DNA from: DAOTTX01 sp034437515
GTDB lineage: Bacteria > Chloroflexota > Anaerolineae > Aggregatilineales > Phototrophicaceae
DNA length: 27,052 nt
Reading direction: 5' to 3'
Assembly (NCBI GenBank): GCA_034437515.1
Contig: DAOTTX010000295.1
Coordinates: forward strand, 1 to 27,052
The translations under genes and the position numbers were made by a program. This document shows positions 8,030-16,597 of this stretch, in pieces. Under the pieces are notes generated by a model that was not told where the DNA came from, did not search any database, and worked only from the letters and a program-made list of their open reading frames with translations. Within the stretch, counting starts at the first letter, position 1. The number at the start of each line of letters is the position of its first letter.

Positions 8030-8945
8030 AACGAATCCTCGGGTCAACAGCGGCGTAGATCAAGTCTACGAACAGGTTCGCAAACACAAACACGACAGAG
8101 ATAAACAGCACCACACCCTGCACCATCGGATAATCCTGGTTGAAAATGGCTTCGGTCAATAGCAAACCGAGGCCGGGCCAACCGAACACCGTTTCGGTCA
8201 ACACCGCACCGCTGAGCAAACCACCGAACTGCAAGCCGAGTACGGTTACCACCGGGATCATCGCGTTACGGAAGGCGTGCGTTTGGATCACACGTCGCCG
8301 TGTAAGCCCTTTTGATCGCGCGGTGCGTATGTAGTCCTGGCTGAGCACTTCCAGCATTGCGCCGCGTGTGATGCGCGTGATGACCGCCAGAAAGATCAAA
8401 CTGAGCGTGAGGGCGGGTAAGATCACACTACGGATACCCTGCCCTGCCCCTGCCGCCGGGAACCAGCCGAGATTAACCGCGAACAGGACGATCAGCAACA
8501 AGCCCAACGCATACGATGGCAATGAGATACCCAACAACGAGCCAACCGAAATCAGCATATCTATCCACGATTTTTGTCGAATCGCCGCGATGATGCCCAA
8601 TGGAATACCAAGCACAATCGTCAAGACGATGGTCACGAACGCCAGTTGAAATGTGTATGGCAACCGGGCGATGATGTCATCCATAATGGGGCGATCACTG
8701 TAGATTGACTTGCCGAAGTCACCTTCGACAAAATCGCTCATGTAAATGCCATATTGCACGTAGATCGGCTCATCTAAACCGAGGCGATCACGCACCGCTT
8801 CAACTTCTTCGGGAGAAGCGGTTAACCCGGCGACCAGTCGCGCCGGGTCACCGGGGAGAACGCGCAGCAGCAGAAAGACAATCGTCAGCACGCCGGCAAT
8901 CGTCACCACTGCACCAATCAGACGTTGGAATAGATAGCGTCCCAT
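8022..8945 (-). CDS. ABC transporter permease, DppB/OppB type
   Basis: This 307-residue inner-membrane permease starts with the classic MGRYLFQRLIGAVVTI helix and VLPGDPA motif. It carries the EAA loop DYIRTARSKGLTRRRVIQTH and ends in the family signature AAVDPRIRYD. A strong GGGGAGA ribosome site precedes the ATG. It pairs with the DppC-type permease downstream. No ATP-binding subunit genes lie in the window, so the ATPases must be shared with another transporter or encoded elsewhere. Confidence 0.92.
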   Translation of the reverse strand: MGRYLFQRLIGAVVTIAGVLTIVFLLLRVLPGDPARLVAGLTASPEEVEAVRDRLGLDEPIYVQYGIYMSDFVEGDFGKSIYSDRPIMDDIIARLPYTFQLAFVTIVLTIVLGIPLGIIAAIRQKSWIDMLISVGSLLGISLPSYALGLLLIVLFAVNLGWFPAAGAGQGIRSVILPALTLSLIFLAVITRITRGAMLEVLSQDYIRTARSKGLTRRRVIQTHAFRNAMIPVVTVLGLQFGGLLSGAVLTETVFGWPGLGLLLTEAIFNQDYPMVQGVVLFISVVFVFANLFVDLIYAAVDPRIRYD

Positions 8946-8971
8946 GAATCTCTCCCCGGAATCGAAACTAT

Positions 8972-8991
8972 CCCCCGGCAGCCGCCAGGGG
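8972..8991 (-). other. Intercistronic RNA stem-loop between solute-binding protein and permease genes
   Basis: On the minus strand CCCCTGGC and GCCGGGGG form an eight-pair stem (one G-U) with a four-base loop, 18 bases after the solute-binding protein stop. There is no following T-run, so it is more likely an mRNA-stabilising or processing element than a terminator. Such elements often raise binding-protein expression over permease expression. Confidence 0.55.
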
Positions 8992-9008
8992 ACAACGTGT
9001 GCTTAGGA

Positions 9009-10601
9009 CTAGGAATCACTGGGACGCGCATAGATCGCGTCGAACTTCTCACCCACACGGAAGGTCACGCCTTCCAGGTCGGCATCATAGACGATGGGGT
9101 AATCCTGGAAGTGCAGGAACAGCCAGGGCGCGTCTTCCCAGATGATCTCCTGCGCTTCGCAGAGTGCCTCCGCACGCGCTTCTGGATCACTGTTGGTGAA
9201 CGCTTCGTCAAGCAGCGCACTGTATTCGGCGTTGTCGTAGTAAGCGGTGTTCAGCCCACGCGGCGTGATCTGTGTGTTGTGGCTGACGAAGTACATACCA
9301 AGTGCGGCATCCGGCCCAGTCGGGGCGAAGCCGAACATACTCATATCGAGTGTTTGCTGCTCTGCTGGCAGGAACAGCGAACCGACGTAAGCGCCGTAAT
9401 CGCTGGTGGTCGGTACCGCGTTAACGCCAATCACACCCAGGTAAGCGGAAACCGCCTGTGCCACCTGGAAGTCTTGCAGGAAGCGCCCGGTCGGTGCGGC
9501 GAAGTTTAACGTGATGTCGCCGGTGATGCCGGCTTCTTCCAACAGTTCCGTAGCGCGGGTGGGGTCATATTCGTAAGGCCCGGTTTCGCAGTAGCCGAAG
9601 GCGTCTTGGCTGACGATAGAGGTTGCCGGTGTCGCCGCACCAAACAGCAGATCGTTGGTGATAGCTTCTTTATCGACCGCGTGGTTAAGCGCCTGCCGTA
9701 CCAACGGATCACTCAACACCTCATCGGTGGTGTTAAACGCGATGTAGATCGCACGATTGCCTGGGGCGATCAACATCTCGACCTCTTCGTTTTCTTGCAG
9801 CGATTGAATGTCGGAAACAGGCGGCAGCACGGTCATATCAACCTGGTCAGCGAGGATAAGACTCTCACGGGTGGCGGCTTCAGGGATGAACTGGAAATCT
9901 ACCGCGCCATAATATGGCAATTCACCCCAGTAATCCTCGTAGCGGCTGAGCGACATACCCTCCGGTGTCAGTGCCTCGAAGGTGTATGGCCCGGTGCCGA
10001 TCGGGAACTGGTACACACTCTCGCCGGGGTTGTCTTCACCTTCAGCGACGACATATGTATTACCGAATTCATTGATCGAGTTCGGGGAAATCGCACCGTA
10101 ACCGGTGAACAACAGGTTCGCCAATACCAGATCGGCGGTGAATTCCGTCTCGACCAGCAGCGTAAACTCATCGACCGCTTCCGTATTGCTGACGAGCTGC
10201 TGAGTGAAAGGGTTGGCTCTTCCACGCACGACCGGGTCTTGCCAGCGATTCAGCGAGAAGGCCATCGCCTCCGCGTTGAACGGCGTCCCGTCGTGGAAGG
10301 TCACACCTTCGCGTAAGTTGAACGTGATCGACTTGCCATCCTCGGAAACGTCCCAGCTTTCCGCCAACCCCGGCAAGATTTCGCCGGTGTCATCGGTGGT
10401 AACCAACGTTTCGATCACATAGTCGAGCATGTTGGCGATGATGCCGGTGGCGACTGTCGGTTCCAGATCACGGACGGAAACCCCAATTGCAATGGTGAAA
10501 GTTTCCTCCGCACCGTCGTCTTGCATGCTGACCGGCACAACTAAGAATACCGCTAACATCAGTAATAAAAATATACGTGGGTTAAACTTGAGACTTTGCA
10601 T
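9009..10601 (-). CDS. ABC transporter solute-binding protein, SBP_bac_5 (DppA/OppA) family
   Basis: This 530-residue secreted binding protein has an N-terminal signal sequence (KFNPRIFLLLMLAVFLVVPV). The hallmark region LPGLAESWDVSEDGKSITFNL is followed by REGVTFHDGTPFNAE. There is no lipobox Cys after the hydrophobic stretch, so secretion by signal peptidase I or retention as an N-terminal anchor is likely. The start has a strong GGGGAG site. It is the first gene of the transporter operon, divergent from the DUF1838 gene. The family binds peptides, nickel complexes, opines or other amphipathic small molecules; the ligand cannot be named. Confidence 0.9.
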   Translation of the reverse strand: MQSLKFNPRIFLLLMLAVFLVVPVSMQDDGAEETFTIAIGVSVRDLEPTVATGIIANMLDYVIETLVTTDDTGEILPGLAESWDVSEDGKSITFNLREGVTFHDGTPFNAEAMAFSLNRWQDPVVRGRANPFTQQLVSNTEAVDEFTLLVETEFTADLVLANLLFTGYGAISPNSINEFGNTYVVAEGEDNPGESVYQFPIGTGPYTFEALTPEGMSLSRYEDYWGELPYYGAVDFQFIPEAATRESLILADQVDMTVLPPVSDIQSLQENEEVEMLIAPGNRAIYIAFNTTDEVLSDPLVRQALNHAVDKEAITNDLLFGAATPATSIVSQDAFGYCETGPYEYDPTRATELLEEAGITGDITLNFAAPTGRFLQDFQVAQAVSAYLGVIGVNAVPTTSDYGAYVGSLFLPAEQQTLDMSMFGFAPTGPDAALGMYFVSHNTQITPRGLNTAYYDNAEYSALLDEAFTNSDPEARAEALCEAQEIIWEDAPWLFLHFQDYPIVYDADLEGVTFRVGEKFDAIYARPSDS

Positions 10602-10725
10602 ATTATCTCCCCTTTTGTGAAAATTTGCTCTGAGTGAAAATTTGATATAACATTACATCAATATGACTAATTCTAGCCCATATGATACCAATCAACAAAA
10701 AATTGTGCGAGTTTCTGGAGTTGTT
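10602..10725. promoter_or_regulatory. Divergent promoter region with imperfect palindrome
   Basis: This AT-rich region serves the binding protein gene (minus) and the DUF1838 gene (plus). An imperfect 20-bp inverted repeat starts TTGATATAA and ends TTACATCAA (10642-10661). It contains CATTACAT, similar to the CATGACAA and CATTACAA elements before the other operons of the island. A possible plus-strand promoter is TTTGCT (10624-10629) and TATAAC (10646-10651). Binding by the UTRA-type regulator encoded at the right end is an inference. Confidence 0.45.
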
Positions 10726-11514
10726 ATGACAGATTTATCCCCAAGTCAACATCTTGACCGCTTTTTAAAGGCGCGTGCTAACCTCAATGGCGAGGATGCT
10801 GTTTTCTGGTGGAAGGGTTATATTTACACTTACATCCCCGGTGAACCCAGCCAGCGTATTCTGGGTACCGAAGGCTTTAATATCGGTCGCATCGAGGCGG
10901 TAGACGGCGGTTATCAGATGATCACCCGCGAGGTCAACTTTTACAGCAACATGGAAACGGGCGAAATCCTCGAACAATGGCACAATCCGCTAAACGATAA
11001 GACCGTTGATGTCATCCAGGTGTGGAACGACCCCGTCAACCAGCAGTTTATGGAGAACGGGCCACATGGCGCTTTTACCATGCCAATCGAAGACCTCGGC
11101 AACGGGCAAACCTGCATGTATTTCGATGTGATGCTGGCCTATCCTTCGCCGCTGCCCCGCGGCGAATATCCATTAAACTCACAATCTGATTTATATCAGG
11201 GTGCGGAATTGTTCCAGTTTTTCGTGAACAAAGACGAACTGGAAGACCCCAATACGACCGACATCATGTGCAGCAACTCGTGGACGCGCATCGGCCCCTG
11301 GCTCCCCTGGATGGAAATGGGCGATCATCCCGGCAACCTGGTTTATCAATGTCGTGGGTCAAAGTTGGCGGATGGCTTCGAGGCGCTGCCACAGCACATG
11401 CAAGATTACGTGATGAAGCACCAGCCGAAATATGCCCGATCACCGGAAGCGTTCAGCACACCCAATGAAACCAGTTGGACGTACTTCAAGAAGCTCAAAG
11501 TTGAGCAAGGATAA
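10726..11514 (+). CDS. DUF1838 family protein
   Basis: This protein of about 262 residues has the pattern of the uncharacterised DUF1838 family: W-K-G-Y-I-Y near residue 27, then ILGTEGFNIGRIE, TREVNFYSNMETGEILEQW, NPLNDKTVDVIQVWNDPVN and a Trp/Pro-rich C-terminal part. No catalytic motif or signal peptide is visible. ATG at 10726 is preferred because GGAG lies five bases upstream; an ATG at 10663 in frame lies inside the promoter region. It heads the operon leading to the nitrilase-like and aldehyde dehydrogenase genes. Function unknown; a beta-rich small-molecule-binding role would fit the neighbours but is not shown. Confidence 0.75.
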   Translation: MTDLSPSQHLDRFLKARANLNGEDAVFWWKGYIYTYIPGEPSQRILGTEGFNIGRIEAVDGGYQMITREVNFYSNMETGEILEQWHNPLNDKTVDVIQVWNDPVNQQFMENGPHGAFTMPIEDLGNGQTCMYFDVMLAYPSPLPRGEYPLNSQSDLYQGAELFQFFVNKDELEDPNTTDIMCSNSWTRIGPWLPWMEMGDHPGNLVYQCRGSKLADGFEALPQHMQDYVMKHQPKYARSPEAFSTPNETSWTYFKKLKVEQG

Positions 11515-11518
11515 CGCC

Positions 11519-12181
11519 ATGCCCGAAGTGTTATTGATTACGCAGAGCGACATCATCCCCGGTAAAGAAGCGGACTACCGGACATACATTCAAAAAACCA
11601 TCCCGTTGATGGTCAAATATGGCGGCGGGGTCGCCTTCGTCGGTTCAGGCATCCCCGGCGGGACGAACGAGTACGGTACCAACGCCGTGTTGACCTTCCC
11701 CGACCAGGAATCGCGCGATCAATTCCTCGCCGATCCGGAATACAAAGCCCTTAACGCTATGCAAAAGGGAGCGGTCAAAAATCTACATACCGCACATTTC
11801 ATCCCGCGTGGCTCCCAACCGGAAACCGTCGCACGGCAAGCCTTTGCGCATTTCCAGCACGGCCTCGCCACCGGGGAATGGCAACCTTTCCTCGATATGC
11901 TCAGTGACGATTTCCATTTTCGCTTTCCGCGTGGTGATTGGAAAGGTGAGCATCACGGCAAAGAAAAAGCCGCTGAATTCTTCGCATATGTACGCCAGGC
12001 CTACCCCGATGGCCTGAACGTCACCGATGTGCAAAGTGTCGGTGTGAGTGACAACACGGTACTGTTCGAGTTTCAGGACGAGGGTAAGTTACGCGGCGAA
12101 CCCTATCACGGGCGTGTCGTGGTCGCCTTCGACGTAAAGGCGGATAAGATCGTGGCCTATCGTGAGTACTTCGGCGCATGA
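11519..12181 (+). CDS. Fusion of DUF1330/EthD-like ferredoxin-fold domain with SnoaL-like (NTF2 fold) domain
   Basis: The 220-residue product has two parts. Residues 1 to about 100 look like a DUF1330 or ABM-type dimeric alpha-beta barrel (IIPGKEADYRTYIQKTIPLM, then FPDQESRDQFLADPEY). Residues 115 to 220 look like a SnoaL-like polyketide-cyclase/ketosteroid-isomerase fold (HFQHGLATGEWQPFLDMLSD and a C-terminal VVVAFDVKADKIVAYREYFG). Both folds form small-molecule pockets and often isomerise, hydrolyse or degrade aromatic intermediates. The start is the ATG at 11519 after AAGGATAA, and the gene overlaps the VOC gene by ATGA. Confidence 0.75.
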   Translation: MPEVLLITQSDIIPGKEADYRTYIQKTIPLMVKYGGGVAFVGSGIPGGTNEYGTNAVLTFPDQESRDQFLADPEYKALNAMQKGAVKNLHTAHFIPRGSQPETVARQAFAHFQHGLATGEWQPFLDMLSDDFHFRFPRGDWKGEHHGKEKAAEFFAYVRQAYPDGLNVTDVQSVGVSDNTVLFEFQDEGKLRGEPYHGRVVVAFDVKADKIVAYREYFGA

Positions 12182-13179
12182 CGATCAGTGGCGTATACGA
12201 GATGTGCATCGGCACCACTGACCCGATGATCGACCTGCAATACTGGCAGCGTTACGGCTACCGGCTGGACAAAATCGGCACGATTGAGGCGAAGACAGCA
12301 CAAAAGCTGTATGACGTCGATTCTGCTACGAAGAGCTACCGGCTGGCGCATCAGGCCGCCGATCACGGTTTGATCCGTTTGATGCACTGGGAAAACCCGA
12401 CCAACGACGGCCTCAATATGACCTCCATGCGGGCACTTGGTAATCGTTGGGGGGCAATGCTCACCGACGACATCTTCAACATCATTAACCACGCCGAGGA
12501 CGCCGCCGCACACGACCTACCGATCTTTTTTACACCGCCCATCCGCCAGCAGATATACAGCGCACCCGGCGGCAAACCCTTTATCGACGATGCGCTGTGC
12601 GTGCGTGAGGTGATTATGCTGCAACCACACGCCCGGCAGGTGATGTATCAGCGGTTTGGTTATCGCATCCCGAATTACGGCGATGTTAATCCTGAGTCGG
12701 CTTTTAAATCCAGCCAGATCACACATTTCGGTCTGGTCGTACAGGGCGATGATAGCATCATCGACTTCTACGAGGAAACACTCGGCCTGCTCCGCGCAAG
12801 AGATAACCTCGCCAGCCCTTATGAGAAGGTCAAAGACGGTGCGAATGTGTTCCAGTTAGAGCCGGGCGAGAAATATATGTGTACCGACTTTGACGATCCG
12901 CGCTCCAGCACCAACCCAATGCTGGCTTACAGCGGGCGGCTCAAGATCATCCGCTATAACGATGAAGCCGACCTATCGGCGTGCTACGAGCAAGCGCGAC
13001 CCGGTTCGCTCGGTTGTTCGTTATATACCTACCGTGTGGACGACATCAACGCCTACCATGCGCGTGTAAGCGAAAGCGCCGCAACGGACGTGACACCAAT
13101 CCACGAAAATGAGTTCGACGAGTCGTCGTTTTCGTTTACCGCACCAGATGGTTATTTTTGGACGATACTTACCTTATGA
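12178..13179 (+). CDS. VOC (glyoxalase/bleomycin resistance/dioxygenase) superfamily protein
   Basis: This 333-residue protein has the two-module arrangement of VOC proteins: an N-terminal module starting GVYEMCIGTTDPMIDLQYW and a second module at about residues 178-333 starting ITHFGLVV with FYEETLGL. The C-terminal FTAPDGYFWTIL matches the position of the last beta strand. The usual His/His/Glu metal set is not clear, so metal dependence is uncertain. Coupled by ATGA overlap to the genes on both sides. It could be a lyase, isomerase or ring-cleaving enzyme; no specific reaction is claimed. Confidence 0.72.
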   Translation: MTISGVYEMCIGTTDPMIDLQYWQRYGYRLDKIGTIEAKTAQKLYDVDSATKSYRLAHQAADHGLIRLMHWENPTNDGLNMTSMRALGNRWGAMLTDDIFNIINHAEDAAAHDLPIFFTPPIRQQIYSAPGGKPFIDDALCVREVIMLQPHARQVMYQRFGYRIPNYGDVNPESAFKSSQITHFGLVVQGDDSIIDFYEETLGLLRARDNLASPYEKVKDGANVFQLEPGEKYMCTDFDDPRSSTNPMLAYSGRLKIIRYNDEADLSACYEQARPGSLGCSLYTYRVDDINAYHARVSESAATDVTPIHENEFDESSFSFTAPDGYFWTILTL

Positions 13180-14198
13180 CGACCTACTATCAAGCGTTGG
13201 CGCTGCAAACAAAGTGCTTCGCCGTCAACGGTATGAACGCCACCGACGCCCAGGAACGCATCATGGCGACCATTCAGCGCGTCGGGGTGCAGATCCGCGC
13301 TAGTAAGGCGTTCATCGGGCAAGACCTCAAGCTCATCGTGCTACCGGAATACTTCTTGACCAGTTTCCCCACACGAGAAACGATCACGCAATGGCAGCAA
13401 ATCGGCTGCATTCCGATGGACGGTGCGGCTTATGACGCGCTCGGCGCGGTCGCGCAGAACAACGATGTCTATCTTTCCGGCAATGTCTACGAGCGTGACA
13501 AACACTTCCCGAAGTTGTATTTTCAGACGTCGTTCTGCATCGCCCCTTCCGGTGATGTGGTGCTGCGCTATCGTCGTTTAAACAGCATGTTTGCACCCAC
13601 ACCCCACGATGTCTGGGATCAATACCTCGACATCTACGGGCTTGAGGGAGTCTACCCTGTCGCAGATACCGCTATCGGACGGTTGGCCGCGGTCGCCAGT
13701 GAAGAAATCCTCTATCCAGAGATCAGCCGTATGATGGCGATGCGCGGCGCGGAAATTTTACTGCACTCGTCCAGCGAAGCATCCAGCGCCCAGCAAATGC
13801 CCAAAGAGATCGCCAAACGCGCCCGTGCCATCGAAAATATGGCCTATGTCGTCTCGGCGAACAGCGCCGGCATCGAAGGCACCGGCATCCCAGCGGACTC
13901 GACCAATGGCAATTCCCAGATCATCGACCCCAAAGGACATGTTCTCGCCGAGGCCGCACAGGGTGAAAGCATGGTCGCCTATGCAGAGATCGACCTGGAG
14001 GCATTGCGCCGTTTCCGGCGGCGTCCGGGGATGGGTAACCTGCTGGCGCGGCAGCGATTCGAGCTATATGCGTCGATGTATGCCAATCACAGCTTTTACC
14101 CGGCGAACACCCTCAAAGACGGCATCGAGGATAAAAGCAAGTTCCTGAAGCAGCAACTTGAAACCATCCGCAAGCTCACCGAGGACGAGGTGATTTGA
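13176..14198 (+). CDS. Nitrilase/carbon-nitrogen hydrolase superfamily protein with substituted catalytic residues
   Basis: The 340-residue product keeps the nitrilase-superfamily order: VLPEYF with Glu58, then VLRYRRLNSMF where the catalytic Lys is expected, then GRLAAVASEEILYPE where the nucleophilic Cys is expected. Aligned with the usual YRK and GRLGVLICYDLRFPE patterns, the Lys position is Arg134 and the Cys position is Ser175 (codon AGT, 13698-13700). Normal members hydrolyse amides or nitriles through Glu-Lys-Cys. With two of three residues changed, this is either a non-hydrolytic pseudoenzyme or a serine variant. The frame is intact and linked by ATGA and TGATG overlaps, which argues against decay. 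Confidence 0.8.
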   Translation: MTTYYQALALQTKCFAVNGMNATDAQERIMATIQRVGVQIRASKAFIGQDLKLIVLPEYFLTSFPTRETITQWQQIGCIPMDGAAYDALGAVAQNNDVYLSGNVYERDKHFPKLYFQTSFCIAPSGDVVLRYRRLNSMFAPTPHDVWDQYLDIYGLEGVYPVADTAIGRLAAVASEEILYPEISRMMAMRGAEILLHSSSEASSAQQMPKEIAKRARAIENMAYVVSANSAGIEGTGIPADSTNGNSQIIDPKGHVLAEAAQGESMVAYAEIDLEALRRFRRRPGMGNLLARQRFELYASMYANHSFYPANTLKDGIEDKSKFLKQQLETIRKLTEDEVI

Positions 14199-15616
14199 TG
14201 GCGACCATCGCAGTACGCAATCCCCGCACCGGCGAGATCGACACACACATCACCCCCACCGACACTGACTCCCTGCACGACATCACCGACCGGTTACGTG
14301 CAGGCCAACGGACATGGCAAGCGGCGAATGTCGAAGGACGTGCCGCCGTCATGACCCGCTGGAAAGACGCCATCGCCGCGCATAAGGACGCGCTGGTCAG
14401 CGCCTTGACACACGATACCGGACGTGCCCGTGAAAGTGGCCTGGAAGTCCTCGGCATCATGGGTACGATTGACCGCTGGTGCCAGCAAGCCCCCGCCCTA
14501 CTCGCGGAAAGCGACCCGCAAACGACATCCATGCCGTTTGTACAGGTGCGGCAGCAATACGTACCCTATCCGCTGGTCGGCGTCATCAGCCCGTGGAACT
14601 TCCCGCTGCTGCTCTCACTGATCGACACTATCCCGGCGCTGTTGGCAGGCTGCGCGGTCATCGTCAAGCCGAGTGAGGTCACACCGCGCTTTATCGAACC
14701 GCTGCAAGCGACCATCGAAGCTGTGCCCGAACTGGCAAATGTATTGGCGGTCATCCCCGGCGGTGCGGAGACCGGGCAGGCACTCATAGACGCAGTGGAT
14801 AGCATCGCGTTCACCGGCAGCGTGGCGACCGGGCGTAAAGTCGGCACGGCGGCGGCGGCAAACTTCATCCCGGCATTTCTGGAACTCGGCGGCAAAGATG
14901 CGGCTATCGTGCTGGAAAATGCCGACATCGACTATGCCACCAGCGCGATCCTCTGGGGCGCGACCAGTAACGCCGGGCAAGCGTGCCAATCCATCGAGCG
15001 GGTGTATGTACAGCGGTCGATCTATGACGACTTCATCACCGCGCTGACCGCTAAAGCGCAAGCCTGCACGTTGACCGTCGAGGGCGGCCCCATTGGGCCG
15101 ATCATCGCCGCCGACCAGGTACAGATCATCGAGAATCACCTGCACGATGCGCTGGAGAAGGGCGCTGTCGCACGATGCGGCGGTGAAGTCGAGTATCACA
15201 ACGGGGGGGCATACTGCCGCCCAACGGTGTTGACGGATGTCGATCACACGATGCAGATCATGCGTGAGGAGACTTTCGGCCCGGTGCTGCCGGTGATGGC
15301 CTTCGACACCGCAGAAGAAGCGGTCGCCCTCGCTAATGATACGCATTACGGCCTGAGCGGTGCAGTCTTCGGGACGGAATCGGAAGCTCATGCGGTCGCC
15401 CGACAGATGGACGCCGGAGCCATCAGCATCAACGATGCGGCACTCACATCTATGATCTACGACGGTGAAAAGACCTCGTTTAAGTCCAGCGGATTGGGTG
15501 GATCTCGCATGGGTGCAAGTTCGATCAAGCGGTTTCTCCGCACCAAAGCGTTAATCCACAAACAAGGGGATGGCGACGATCCCTGGTGGTTTGATGAAGT
15601 CAAACGAAAAAATTAG
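14198..15616 (+). CDS. NAD(P)-dependent aldehyde dehydrogenase
   Basis: This aldehyde dehydrogenase of about 472 residues oxidises an aldehyde to its acid. The cofactor segment VGVISPWNFPL, the Rossmann FTGSVATGRKVG, the general base Glu229 in LELGGK and the nucleophile Cys263 in NAGQAC are all present, with the usual spacing of 34 residues. TGATG joins it to the nitrilase-like gene; ATG at 14198 is used. Its position after VOC and nitrilase-like genes fits oxidation of a semialdehyde released during ring or side-chain degradation, which is an inference. Confidence 0.92.
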   Translation: MATIAVRNPRTGEIDTHITPTDTDSLHDITDRLRAGQRTWQAANVEGRAAVMTRWKDAIAAHKDALVSALTHDTGRARESGLEVLGIMGTIDRWCQQAPALLAESDPQTTSMPFVQVRQQYVPYPLVGVISPWNFPLLLSLIDTIPALLAGCAVIVKPSEVTPRFIEPLQATIEAVPELANVLAVIPGGAETGQALIDAVDSIAFTGSVATGRKVGTAAAANFIPAFLELGGKDAAIVLENADIDYATSAILWGATSNAGQACQSIERVYVQRSIYDDFITALTAKAQACTLTVEGGPIGPIIAADQVQIIENHLHDALEKGAVARCGGEVEYHNGGAYCRPTVLTDVDHTMQIMREETFGPVLPVMAFDTAEEAVALANDTHYGLSGAVFGTESEAHAVARQMDAGAISINDAALTSMIYDGEKTSFKSSGLGGSRMGASSIKRFLRTKALIHKQGDGDDPWWFDEVKRKN

Positions 15617-15632
15617 GACAGGAGAGCGAATT

Positions 15633-16121
15633 ATGACCACACGAACCTTTGAAAAACAAATGATGCCCCTGCTTGCACGGCATGAGGGCGACTGGTACGG
15701 CTATTACACCCACACAGACGCAACCGGCAACACGATTGATGAGCATTACTCACACTTGATCTCGGCGTACCCCGCCGATGGCTCGTGTGACTATCATCAG
15801 ATTAACCGCTATCTGTGGACGGATGGACGCAAAGAAGAACATCTCTTCCCCGGTAACTACGACGAAGACGAGAAGCGCATGGTCTTTGATACCGAACGTA
15901 TCTACGGCTGGGCGCGTGAGGTCGATGAGCGTCACGTCCAGTTGATGTTCACCTACAAAGGTGGTAGTGATAAATACGTCTACGAATTTGTGCATCTCAG
16001 CGACGATGGTCAGCATCGCACACGGATATGGCATTGGTACGACGGAAACGGTGAGGTCTATCAGCGCACGCTCATCAAAGAAACTCGTGAAGCGACCGAA
16101 GCCCATGAACCCATCAAGTAA
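15633..16121 (+). CDS. Small lipocalin/calycin-like protein of unknown function (copy A)
   Basis: This is a 162-residue soluble protein, rich in beta-strand patterns and in Trp, Tyr and His. The motif HEGDWYGYYTHTD near residue 17 resembles the G-x-W opening of lipocalin/calycin barrels such as DUF3598-type proteins. Closing strands read YEFVHLSDDGQHRTRIWHW and NGEVYQRTLIKE. There is no signal peptide. ATG at 15633 has a good AGGAGAG site and lies 16 bases after the dehydrogenase stop. A tandem diverged copy follows directly. Related proteins occur in the opposing operon. Binding of a hydrophobic intermediate is a guess from the fold; the family name is uncertain. Confidence 0.7.
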   Translation: MTTRTFEKQMMPLLARHEGDWYGYYTHTDATGNTIDEHYSHLISAYPADGSCDYHQINRYLWTDGRKEEHLFPGNYDEDEKRMVFDTERIYGWAREVDERHVQLMFTYKGGSDKYVYEFVHLSDDGQHRTRIWHWYDGNGEVYQRTLIKETREATEAHEPIK

Positions 16122-16134
16122 CATTATTGAGGCG

Positions 16135-16566
16135 ATGCCCTTACTCGTCAAAAACGGTGGGGATTAGTACGGCATTTATGTTCATATGGATGTAGACGGC
16201 AACGTGCTCGACCAGCACAGAAGCCACCTGATCCCGACGTTTGAGGAAGGCACCACGTAGTATCACCAGCGCAACATCTACACCTGGGATGATGGTCGTG
16301 AGGTCGCCTATGATTTCGTCGGAGAATATCAAGATGGCGTGGTGGTCTACGATACCGAGCGCATCTGGGGCCGTGCCTGGGAAGCAGGCGACCGCACACT
16401 GATCCTGTATTTCTACTACAAGGACGACCCGGAGAAATACATCTACGAGTACATTCACCTCAGCGATGACGGCAAACATCGTACACGGGTATGGCACTGG
16501 TTCGACGAAAACGGCGAGGTCTACAAACACACACTCATCAAAGAGACGCGCACACCACCAGTTTAG
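16135..16566 (+). pseudogene. Tandem copy of the preceding lipocalin-like gene with two in-frame TAG codons
   Basis: Reading from ATG at 16135, the frame matches copy A along almost its entire length (MPLL, YG, GN, SHLI, YHQ, DTERI, HLSDDG, GEVY, TLIKETR). About half of all positions are identical by eye, rising to roughly three quarters in the last 40 residues. It is interrupted by TAG at 16165-16167, aligned to Trp21 of copy A, and by TAG at 16258-16260, aligned to an Asp. There is no frameshift, and the frame ends with its own TAG at 16564. A GTG-started fragment from 16339 could be translated. The most likely reading is a recent pseudogene; suppressed stops are a remote alternative because TAG is used as the normal stop of several neighbours. 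Confidence 0.75.
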
Positions 16567-16597
16567 GCAATGTGCGCTGGTATGCCATCGGATCGCG

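Noticed and set aside
9606..10316. 236-codon open frame on the plus strand
   Set aside because: Antisense to the solute-binding protein gene; its composition is a mirror of that gene and no family pattern is seen.
14615..15391. 258-codon open frame on the minus strand
   Set aside because: Antisense to the aldehyde dehydrogenase, whose catalytic residues and spacing are intact.
16141..16530. Minus-strand open frame covering the interrupted lipocalin copy, as an alternative gene
   Set aside because: The plus-strand frame aligns with copy A over its length, whereas the minus frame only mirrors it, as also seen opposite copy A.
16567..16597. Possible terminator between the convergent operons
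   Set aside because: The 31-base gap has no convincing stem followed by a T-run on either strand.
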